From positions 1 through 34,880 of the forward strand of contig NZ_AUEH01000033.1 of assembly GCF_000425885.1 (NCBI RefSeq): DNA of 34,880 nt, written 5' to 3'. Within the stretch, counting starts at the first letter, position 1. Each line of letters opens with the position of its first letter. The stretch comes from Schleiferilactobacillus harbinensis DSM 16991. GTDB lineage: Bacteria > Bacillota > Bacilli > Lactobacillales > Lactobacillaceae. Both the position numbers and the translations under genes were made by a program. The notes below the pieces were generated by a model, which searched no databases, was not told the DNA's origin, and saw only the letters and a program-made list of their open reading frames with translations. Below, piece after piece: positions 30,134 through 34,880 of this stretch.

Positions 30134-30206
30134 GTGCTCTTAGCTCAGTCGGATAGAGCGGCGGTCTCCTAAACCGCAGGTCGAGAGTTCGAATCCCTCA
30201 GGGCAC
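30134..30206 (+). tRNA. tRNA-Arg (anticodon CCT)
   Basis: 73 nt. Acceptor GTGCTCT/AGGGCAC, D-arm with AGCTCAG-TCGG-A, anticodon stem GCGGT/ACCGC around loop CTCCTAA (anticodon CCT, reads AGG), and T-arm GAGAGTTCGAATCCCTC. CCA is not encoded. The prophage integrase gene points at its 3' end, so the 3' part is the likely phage attachment core; the gene itself is intact. Confidence 0.95.
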
Positions 30207-30237
30207 ATTTATATGTGTTCCAGGCTTTTCCAGCCTT

Positions 30238-30276
30238 AGCAGAAACGTTGATAATACAGCATTTCTGCTTTTTCTT
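30238..30276 (+). terminator. Terminator after tRNA-Arg
   Basis: AGCAGAAA (30238-30245) pairs with TTTCTGCT (30262-30269) around a 16-base loop, followed by a T-rich run (TTTTTCTTT). Confidence 0.7.
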
Positions 30277-30306
30277 TGTCCCCGGTTACCCCTGCTTATA
30301 AAGTTT

Positions 30307-30367
30307 CTGTGCGCAAACTGTGCGCAGTGGGGTGAAAAATGCTGTGCGCACAGCCACCCTGTGCGCA
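30307..30367. repeat. Four CTGTGCGCA direct repeats beside the integrase gene
   Basis: CTGTGCGCA occurs exactly at 30307, 30318, 30342 and 30359, all in the same orientation, between the tRNA and the integrase stop. Direct repeats between attachment core and int are the usual arm-type sites bound by the N-terminal domain of tyrosine integrases; that role is inferred here. Confidence 0.75.
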
Positions 30368-30377
30368 ACGTACGGGC

Positions 30378-31553
30378 TCAACGGGTCTGGCGTTTCTCGG
30401 CTTCTTCTTCCCCGTCATCTCGCATCGCCGTAAGAGCGACCAATGTTTTGTTGCTCTCCTCGTTTTCCAGTTCATTGAGGACGTGGCTGTAGATCGAAAG
30501 GGTGGTGGTAATATCCCGGTGGCCGAGACGCTTTGAAATGTAGTAAACGGAGATACCCTTGAAAAGTAAATAACTGGCGTGGGTGTGACGCAAGCCGTGG
30601 AAGCTCAGGTCCTGGACTTCTGGACGGACTTCCACACGCTTCAATACTTTCCGCAGCATTTTGTTTACCCCTGACGATCCTGGCACGGTGCCTTGGGCAT
30701 TTAGAAAAAGCAGACCTTGTGGATTAGCGATGTGCAACCGATTAAGCCCGAGCTCCTGCTGGTCCTTCAAGCGTTTAAAGAGGGTGAGCAGTTCATCGTT
30801 AACTTTGATGACCCGGTGCGACTGCATATTCTTTGTCTCTTTGAAGTGCCCGGGCTGCGTCCAGTCGTAAGTTTTGTTGATTCGGATTGTCTTGAAGGTC
30901 CAACTAATATCGTCCCAGGTCAATCCGCCGATTTCTGCAAGACGAGCACCAGTGTATAGTGCTGTGGCGATCATGTAGTTAGTCACAGTATTCAGTGTTG
31001 GGCCTTTGGTGACCGATGCCAGCACACGTTCTGACTCACCGGCGTTGAGATACTTCAAATCAGCCGAACGGCTCTGACGGCTACCGGTGGCGACTGCTCC
31101 ACGGGTAAAATCCCTACGGATTTTATTTTCGTCAAGCGCGTTATTCACAGCCATCCGAATTTGACCGTTAATACGGACTGCGGTAGCCTTGACCCGGTCT
31201 TTTCCAATCTCGTTCAAAAATTTCTGATACTGATCATGGGTGATCTTCGAGATAGGTACGCCGGCAAAGTGATCGTTTAGGATGGTCAGTGTGTATTCAT
31301 ACCATTTCATTGATGCCGGCGCAACTAGCGGTTGCTTGTAGGTTAGGTACCAGCGCTTGAAATATTCCGGCAGTGGCTCCATGGACTCATAGAGTGTGCC
31401 ATCCTCAAAGTTGACGACCTCATTCTTGCTGGCCCAGTATTTGGCTTCCCGTTGCGTATCGAACGTTTTTGCCTTAAACTTTCGCGTTCCATCTGGTGCG
31501 TAGTAAGGCACACGCGCCTGGAATCGTTTGCCGCGTTTTGTAATTGTAGCCAT
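30378..31553 (-). CDS. int: Phage tyrosine-recombinase integrase
   Basis: 391 residues, full length. It inserts and excises the phage at tRNA-Arg. Order: an N-terminal arm-DNA-binding domain (about 1-55, ITKRGKRFQARVPYYAPDGTRKFKAKTFDTQREA), a SAM-like core-binding domain (about 60-160), and the catalytic domain. Catalytic residues are all present: Arg204 in TGARLAEI, Lys240 region, His319 and Arg322 in HGLRHTHASYLL, His345 in RLGHRDITTT, and nucleophile Tyr355 in SIYSHV. GAGAGGT precedes the ATG. The gene points to the tRNA, as in most tRNA-integrated phages. Confidence 0.96.
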   Translation of the reverse strand: MATITKRGKRFQARVPYYAPDGTRKFKAKTFDTQREAKYWASKNEVVNFEDGTLYESMEPLPEYFKRWYLTYKQPLVAPASMKWYEYTLTILNDHFAGVPISKITHDQYQKFLNEIGKDRVKATAVRINGQIRMAVNNALDENKIRRDFTRGAVATGSRQSRSADLKYLNAGESERVLASVTKGPTLNTVTNYMIATALYTGARLAEIGGLTWDDISWTFKTIRINKTYDWTQPGHFKETKNMQSHRVIKVNDELLTLFKRLKDQQELGLNRLHIANPQGLLFLNAQGTVPGSSGVNKMLRKVLKRVEVRPEVQDLSFHGLRHTHASYLLFKGISVYYISKRLGHRDITTTLSIYSHVLNELENEESNKTLVALTAMRDDGEEEAEKRQTR

Positions 31554-31586
31554 TGTGATTACCTCTCTTTCTGATATACTGGTGTA

Positions 31587-31669
31587 TGCAAAGAGCGCGC
31601 ACTACCAGTGCAGTTCTTGCTTGTCTGCTCACCCGTCCCGGCCAAAGGTATGGGGTGGGCAGTTTTTTT
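31587..31669 (+). ncRNA. Candidate small RNA antisense to the int leader
   Basis: In the int-lipoprotein gap, the plus strand carries TTGTGA (31553), a 16-base spacer and an extended -10 TGATATACT (TATACT 31575-31580). About 45 bases on lies a terminator: CTGCTCACCC (31625-31634) pairs with GGGTGGGCAG (31653-31662; one G-U), then TTTTTTT. An RNA of about 83 nt would also contain the hairpin GCACT-ACC-AGTGC. No plus-strand gene lies upstream to explain this terminator, and it has no T-run on the minus strand. Confidence 0.4.
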
Positions 31670-31671
31670 GT

Positions 31672-32538
31672 CTAGTAGCCGTAACCGTCCGGTGCTTTAC
31701 CGCTGTCGTCAATCTTGGCAGCGTATACTAGTGGCACTGTGATTTTTCCGCCGGCCGTTGAATCATATGTGGTCGTTCCTAAACTCATACCGTAGAAAGT
31801 GATCTTGTCATCTTCCAGTACGCGAGATCCGTTCATGATTTCTGGGTTAAAGCCAACCAAAATAATATTGTCAATGTCGCCATCTATAGCCACACGTAAG
31901 TCTGTTTCATCATCGCCTTCGACGACTTGTATAACTTTGCCAGTGAATGAAACCTTTTTACCTTTGTAATCGTCAGGCGTTCTTGCCAGTTGGTCGAACG
32001 ACGCCCCAGGCTGATAATCTGATGGGTTAAACGATGAAGACTCAGCAGCAGAGGACTCACTACTGGATTCTTCTTCAGACGATTCTTCACTAGAGCTCTC
32101 CTCACTAGAACCCTGGTCAGAAGTTAACACCGTACTAGTTGAACTGGGGACATTCAAGGCAATTGATTTGCCCTTCAGTTTATTAACATCTCCACCTATG
32201 CCTATCTTGCTTTTTGAAGCATAAAGCTTCAAATGATAGGGACCTCCCGCCCCGTTCGTGCGAAGGTGAAACTTTCCATTGGTAACCTTAACAACATCAA
32301 GGATGGAATCGTCCATTACGAAGGCGACGTACTTGGCGCCGGCTGGTGCAGTTCCTCCGACGTTCATATAGTGGTCTGAATCAAGTACAGCTTTACCGTT
32401 CTTGACTCCAGAGGTGATTTCAAATACCGGGCCGCTGCTGGCAGATGTCCCTGTCTTGCTCCCGTTACTTGATGTGGTGCAACCTGCAAAAAAGATCAGG
32501 CAGAACGCCAGTCCAACCAAAACAAAAGCTTTCTTCAT
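31672..32538 (-). CDS. Prophage-encoded lipoprotein
   Basis: 288 residues. A lipoprotein signal ends in LIFFAGC (Cys20). The mature protein has an N-terminal beta-rich domain of about 100 residues, an acidic Ser/Glu linker (about 140-175, repeated S-S-E-E-S), and a C-terminal domain of about 110 residues. That last domain (YKGKKVSFTGKVIQVVEG through VPLVYAAKI) reads like an OB-fold of the tRNA_anti-like type seen in Gram-positive lipoproteins. Phage lipoproteins between int and repressor can block superinfecting DNA, as Ltp of streptococcal phage TP-J34 does; here that role is inferred from position only. The start at 32538 is the only one that gives the signal peptide; GAGAG lies upstream. 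Confidence 0.8.
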   Translation of the reverse strand: MKKAFVLVGLAFCLIFFAGCTTSSNGSKTGTSASSGPVFEITSGVKNGKAVLDSDHYMNVGGTAPAGAKYVAFVMDDSILDVVKVTNGKFHLRTNGAGGPYHLKLYASKSKIGIGGDVNKLKGKSIALNVPSSTSTVLTSDQGSSEESSSEESSEEESSSESSAAESSSFNPSDYQPGASFDQLARTPDDYKGKKVSFTGKVIQVVEGDDETDLRVAIDGDIDNIILVGFNPEIMNGSRVLEDDKITFYGMSLGTTTYDSTAGGKITVPLVYAAKIDDSGKAPDGYGY

Positions 32539-32570
32539 GATTTTTCTCTCCCTATGCTACAATTATTGTT

Positions 32571-32623
32571 GCAAGCAATAATTCTCGGCCTCTTCCCATT
32601 GCAGTGGGGAGGGGCTATTTTTC
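32571..32623 (+). ncRNA. Second candidate small RNA in the lysogeny module
   Basis: In the gap upstream of the lipoprotein gene, the plus strand has an extended -10 TGCTACAAT (TACAAT about 32559-32564), a hairpin AATTATTG/CAATAATT (about 32562-32584), then a terminator: GCCTCTTCCCA pairs with TGGGGAGGGGC (two G-U pairs) around TTGCAG, followed by TATTTTT. The arrangement copies the int-lipoprotein gap. The terminator overlaps the stop of the ImmA-like gene. The RNA would be only about 50 nt. Confidence 0.3.
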
Positions 32624-33040
32624 TAGGTAGAAATTTTGGATCGTGCTATTTACCCAACTTTCAAGGCTGCTGGGAATACAGAGGTTGTCCATAAATTGGA
32701 ATAAATTCGCATCCTCGGGTTCCACATCGGCAAAGTACAAGGGGACAAGTATTCCGACGGCACCACGGTTTGCAGCACCTTCTGACCCATATTTGGCGTA
32801 GCAGTTGTGATAGTAGAGTGTACCGGTATCTCCGTTAAGAATGTGTTCTACCTCGTGAGCAGCATGCATCGGCAGGGCATTGTGCTCTCGCCAGTTGCTG
32901 TTTAAGATGATCGTCCGCGTCTCACAATCAGCACACGGCGGAGTGTCTGGGTGGTGAAATGGTCTCATTATTACTGCTATGTCGTTGTCGTAGGCAATAT
33001 TGAGCACCTGGCCAAGCAAATCCGAAATACAGTCATCCAT
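32615..33040 (-). CDS. ImmA/IrrE-family metallopeptidase
   Basis: 141 residues. The zinc-binding HExxH motif is HEVEH (62-66), after SNWREHNALPMHAA, in the usual ImmA setting; EGAANRGAV downstream may supply the further ligand. In ICEBs1 and many phages ImmA cleaves the adjacent repressor to trigger excision. It lies directly downstream of the CI-like repressor gene (9-bp gap), which fits that partnership. The C-terminal part after about 105 is variable. Two Cys (36, 39) and others could bind metal too. Confidence 0.85.
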   Translation of the reverse strand: MDDCISDLLGQVLNIAYDNDIAVIMRPFHHPDTPPCADCETRTIILNSNWREHNALPMHAAHEVEHILNGDTGTLYYHNCYAKYGSEGAANRGAVGILVPLYFADVEPEDANLFQFMDNLCIPSSLESWVNSTIQNFYLEK

Positions 33041-33049
33041 ACTATGCCC

Positions 33050-33391
33050 CTAACTTTTCTTCTTTTTAAGTTGTTCCCGGCGCCGCTTCAAAATATCCTG
33101 GATAATTTCCCAGTCGTCTTCCGGAATTGGCATCCCCTGATAAGTAAAAACGTTTGTTCCCGACAAGTCAACTGGTTTCTTTGAATCAGTTGATTGATCG
33201 TCAGTGTTGCCGAGTAGGTAATCCACGGAGACGTGGAGAACGTCGGCAACTGCCTGTAATTTGTCGGCTGCTGGTTTTGATGTCTTCCATCGATAAATTG
33301 CATTTGTGCCAAGTTCAGCACGGTTATTCAGCTCTCGAAGACTCATCCCTCTTTTTTTTGCAGTGGTTTGGATTCGTTCAAACAGCGTCAT
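33050..33391 (-). CDS. CI-like prophage repressor (XRE helix-turn-helix)
   Basis: 113 residues. The start at 33391 is chosen for its AAGGAGAAA site; the open frame continues upstream into the operator region without one. The N-terminal two-thirds is an HTH_XRE domain: FERIQTTAKKRGMSLRELNNRAELGTNAIYRWKTSKPAADKLQAVADVLHVSVDYLLG. The C-terminal 45 residues are short, charged and end in Lys-rich RRREQLKKKK; the large LexA-like peptidase domain is missing. Such short repressors usually pair with an ImmA protease, which is encoded next. It should bind the TTTAAC-type operators at 33422-33602 to keep the early genes off. Confidence 0.9.
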   Translation of the reverse strand: MTLFERIQTTAKKRGMSLRELNNRAELGTNAIYRWKTSKPAADKLQAVADVLHVSVDYLLGNTDDQSTDSKKPVDLSGTNVFTYQGMPIPEDDWEIIQDILKRRREQLKKKKS

Positions 33392-33421
33392 AAAGGCATT
33401 TCTCCTTTTTGACAGACCTAG

Positions 33422-33602
33422 TTTAACAAATACGTTCAAATAAGTGTTGCATTGTTTAACATATTCGCTTATACTAAGTTCATCAAGTAATTCAGTGCAA
33501 CAAATCAGCACTACCGGCATTCAACTTTGGCGAGTGAAACTGGTAGAAGTATGGGTGCGTACCGCTTATTTGCTATACCCATAGTTTAGCGTATTTGTTA
33601 AA
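33422..33602. promoter_or_regulatory. Lysogeny-switch operator region with three repressor-like sites
   Basis: The 257-bp repressor-cro gap is AT-rich. Three related sites share TTTAACAnATnCG: 33422-33434 and 33455-33467 on the plus strand, and 33590-33602 on the minus strand (identical to the first). Each continues into an imperfect dyad, TTTAAC-N6-GYTnAA. The second overlaps a possible plus promoter (TTGCAT 33447, 17-base spacer, TATACT 33470) and a possible minus -10 (TAGTAT). Also seen: a 12-bp inverted pair GTTCATCAAGTA (33478)/TACTTGATGAAC (33613), the perfect palindrome TAGTTGCAACTA (33603-33614), and a hairpin AGTGC/GCACT (33494-33512). Confidence 0.65.
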
Positions 33603-33648
33603 TAGTTGCAACTACTTGATGAACAAATAACAGAAAGGACCGAGAAAA

Positions 33649-33864
33649 TTGCCAGAAGAAAAATTAGTGCAACAGGCCGAGGCGGTTACCAAGCAAATCA
33701 AGATTGCTTTGATTGAGCGGGACGTAACCCAGCGGCGACTTTCAGTCATCATCGGTGAATTGCCACAGCAAGTCAGCCGCGCAATCAACGGCGGTATGGA
33801 CCCGAAATCACGTCGGATTCGCCAGAAGATTTACAAGGTTTTGAAAATGGAAGAATCGGAATAA
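33649..33864 (+). CDS. Small Cro-like helix-turn-helix protein
   Basis: 71 residues from a TTG with AAAGGA about 10 bases upstream; it is the first rightward gene after the operators. The segment IKIALIERDVTQRRLSVIIGELPQQVSRAINGG has helix-turn-helix spacing, with a Q-x-x-V-S-R-A-I recognition-helix look. Position opposite the CI-like repressor gene suggests Cro: it would bind the same operators and turn off repressor synthesis. The similarity is to the general XRE fold rather than to a named protein. Confidence 0.75.
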   Translation: MPEEKLVQQAEAVTKQIKIALIERDVTQRRLSVIIGELPQQVSRAINGGMDPKSRRIRQKIYKVLKMEESE

Positions 33865-33883
33865 TGCGGGGTGGGTGATCCAA

Positions 33884-34216
33884 ATGCAGCAAGTGAAACT
33901 ATCAACTGACACCGATATGGTTGTGCTCACTCAGACTGAACTAGATGAGTTGCGGAAGCAGTCACAGCAAGCGGTCGAAGAATCACTGATTGGAGCTCGC
34001 TGGACCATGACAGATGTCATAAAACGATTGTCCGGCTATCGGCGAGAGGAGCTGATAACTCGTGTGTTAATTCCCAACAAAGATGAGTTGGATAAAATTG
34101 GTGCAATTCTGTCTTGGCCGATCGGTCGCAGTGGCCGTTACTTGTTTAAGGCTACGGTCATGGCTCAGTGGATGGAGGACAACCTGGATCGCATCAGTCA
34201 CGGAGGTTGGGATTAG
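33884..34216 (+). CDS. DUF771-family phage protein
   Basis: 110 residues from the ATG at 33884 behind GGGGTGGG; a GTG at 33875 would add three residues. The C-terminal pattern W-T-M-T-D-V, R-V-L-I-P-N-K-D-E-L, I-G-R-S-G-R-Y-L-F-K-A and M-A-Q-W-M-E-D-N fits DUF771, a phage early-region family whose role is unknown to me. The part before residue 40 is a charged helix (LTQTELDELRKQSQQAVEES). Confidence 0.75.
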   Translation: MQQVKLSTDTDMVVLTQTELDELRKQSQQAVEESLIGARWTMTDVIKRLSGYRREELITRVLIPNKDELDKIGAILSWPIGRSGRYLFKATVMAQWMEDNLDRISHGGWD

Positions 34217-34229
34217 GAGGTCAGCGTTA

Positions 34230-34385
34230 ATGCTCACAATCGACATTCTTAGTTTCGTTCTTGGCGGCATTTGTCTACCGGCTATCTGGCAGATGATTAA
34301 GATTGCTATCAAATCTGTACTAGAGGGGGATGACTTCGATGACACTTGGGGACACCATCGAGCACCGTATCATGACGGTCGTTGA
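34230..34385 (+). CDS. Small phage membrane protein
   Basis: 51 residues. The ATG at 34230 follows a perfect TTAGGAGGT, 10 bases upstream, 13 bp after the DUF771 stop. One hydrophobic segment (about 2-26, IDILSFVLGGICLPAIWQMIKI) is followed by an acidic, His-containing tail. No family recognised. A longer frame that begins inside the DUF771 gene is not used. Confidence 0.65.
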   Translation: MLTIDILSFVLGGICLPAIWQMIKIAIKSVLEGDDFDDTWGHHRAPYHDGR

Positions 34386-34479
34386 GTATCATTTCAGGGC
34401 CACTGACCAATGGCAGCGGGACTTCTCGCGGCACTTGTATCTGCGGCTCATCGCAAACAAACGAATGGAGGAACAGTAA
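34339..34479 (+). CDS. Small phage protein, 46 residues
   Basis: Reads MTLGDTIEHRIMTVVEYH and ends in ANKRMEEQ. The ATG at 34339 has GAGGGGG about 9 bases before it; an ATG at 34330 overlaps that site. It overlaps the preceding membrane-protein gene by 47 bp in another frame, and its stop overlaps the next start (TAATG). A single amphipathic, Arg- and aromatic-rich helix is likely. Unknown function. The good coupling supports it as a real gene. Confidence 0.6.
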   Translation: MTLGDTIEHRIMTVVEYHFRATDQWQRDFSRHLYLRLIANKRMEEQ

Positions 34480-34745
34480 TGGACACACGATATATCTCAT
34501 TCAAAACGGTCAGCCAAATCTATGACCGGAAGGAACGGCAGATGCGGGACGAACTTTTACAGATGATTGATTATTCGCGGAATAACGATGATCTGCTGGA
34601 AGACCCAGAGTATCAGCGGCATGTTGAACAGGCCGCAGCTGCACTTGATGATCTGGAATGGATTGACAGTAACGAGGCCAAAGAAAAAGCCGCCGACGAG
34701 GCAACGTCAGACGGCAATGTGAAAGGGAATGTTTTACATGAATAG
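34479..34745 (+). CDS. Small phage early protein
   Basis: 88 residues from the ATG at 34479 with GGAGGAAC upstream. The protein is strongly acidic and helical: RKERQMRDELLQMIDYSRNN, then a Glu/Asp/Ala-rich C-terminal half. No domain recognised. Such acidic helical proteins are common in the early region of lactobacillus phages. It overlaps the following DUF1351 gene by 8 bp. Confidence 0.7.
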   Translation: MDTRYISFKTVSQIYDRKERQMRDELLQMIDYSRNNDDLLEDPEYQRHVEQAAAALDDLEWIDSNEAKEKAADEATSDGNVKGNVLHE

Positions 34746-34880
34746 CTTAAACCAAAACGAAGTATCTGTCACGAACTTCGGTGTCAAATTTACGCCGGCG
34801 TCTCTGGCTATCCAGAATTATGACGCCATGGTTGAGCAGACCAAGGCTATTGCCGCCAAGTACGCTAATCTGATGATCAC
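34738..34880 (+). CDS. DUF1351-like phage protein, N-terminal part
   Basis: Only the first 47 residues are in the window; the gene runs off the right edge. ATG at 34738 follows AAAGGGAATG and overlaps the previous gene. The start (NEVSVTNFGVKFTPASL, then IQNYDAMVEQTKAIAAKYANL) fits DUF1351, a phage family often next to a recombination protein such as Erf or RecT. That neighbour is expected downstream but cannot be seen. Confidence 0.65.
   Translation, partial: MNSLNQNEVSVTNFGVKFTPASLAIQNYDAMVEQTKAIAAKYANLMI

Larger units (their letters stand above)
30207..34880. mobile_element. Left part of a temperate-phage prophage
   Basis: From the end of tRNA-Arg to the window edge the genes follow the order of a Lactobacillales siphophage lysogeny module: integrase, lipoprotein, ImmA-like protease and CI-like repressor on the minus strand; an AT-rich operator region; Cro-like, DUF771, small early genes and DUF1351 on the plus strand. 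The right end and second attachment site lie outside the window. Confidence 0.88.

Noticed and set aside
30307-30367. CRISPR-like array
   Set aside because: Units are only 9 bp with spacers of 2 to 15 bases of uneven length, and no cas genes are near.

Overview
The window looks like a chromosomal segment of a high-GC member of the Lactobacillaceae with the left end of a temperate-phage genome at its right edge. Pointers to the group are a CamS-family pheromone lipoprotein next to pcrA and ligA, gatCAB followed by a DgkB-type lipid kinase and an RlmD/RlmCD-type methyltransferase, lactose/cellobiose-class PTS parts with a DUF3284 protein, a DUF4828 protein, a YkyA-type lipoprotein, and strong AGGAGG-like ribosome binding sites. 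Codon use is GC-rich throughout the core. The genus (Schleiferilactobacillus or Lacticaseibacillus-like) is only a guess.

Layout: 1-2.65 kb holds two minus-strand envelope genes and, diverging from them, an aromatic-acid-exporter-like membrane protein. 2.7-6.5 kb has a cold-shock gene with a long leader, a GNAT acetyltransferase, a DHA2-type MFS exporter broken by one in-frame TGA, and a Gfo/Idh/MocA oxidoreductase. 6.6-11.8 kb has a membrane-anchored glucosaminidase and a purine cluster: xpt-pbuX-(PurK-like)-purB, with overlapping genes. 11.8-17.7 kb is pcrA-ligA-camS. 18.0-24.5 kb is gatC-gatA-gatB-dgkB-rlmD-(GH25-like). 24.4-27.2 kb has DUF4828 (minus), a second Gfo/Idh/MocA enzyme and a DEAD-box-type helicase. 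27.3-30.1 kb is a PTS IIA/IIC operon with three small accessory genes and no IIB. A tRNA-Arg(CCT) follows, then the prophage: integrase, lipoprotein, ImmA-like protease and CI-like repressor on the minus strand; an operator region; then Cro-like, DUF771, small early genes and a DUF1351 gene cut by the window end.

The most interesting non-coding signal is a pair of about 220-230 bp palindromic elements (11840-12068 and 17763-17982, opposite orientation). Each folds into a long stem carrying two hairpins. The two copies differ at several stem positions, but the changes keep base pairing, so structure rather than sequence has been preserved. Each lies just after a predicted promoter and before the first gene of an operon (pcrA and gatC). 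Other points of note: a PurK-like protein that has lost its metal-binding and glycine-loop residues; a GH25-like membrane protein without the catalytic acids; factor-independent terminators buried inside convergent neighbours; four copies of a 9-bp repeat beside the integrase that could be its arm sites; and two possible small RNAs on the strand opposite the prophage lysogeny genes.

All calls come from reading the sequence and recalled family features. No database search or folding program was run. Coordinates of short sites may be off by a base.
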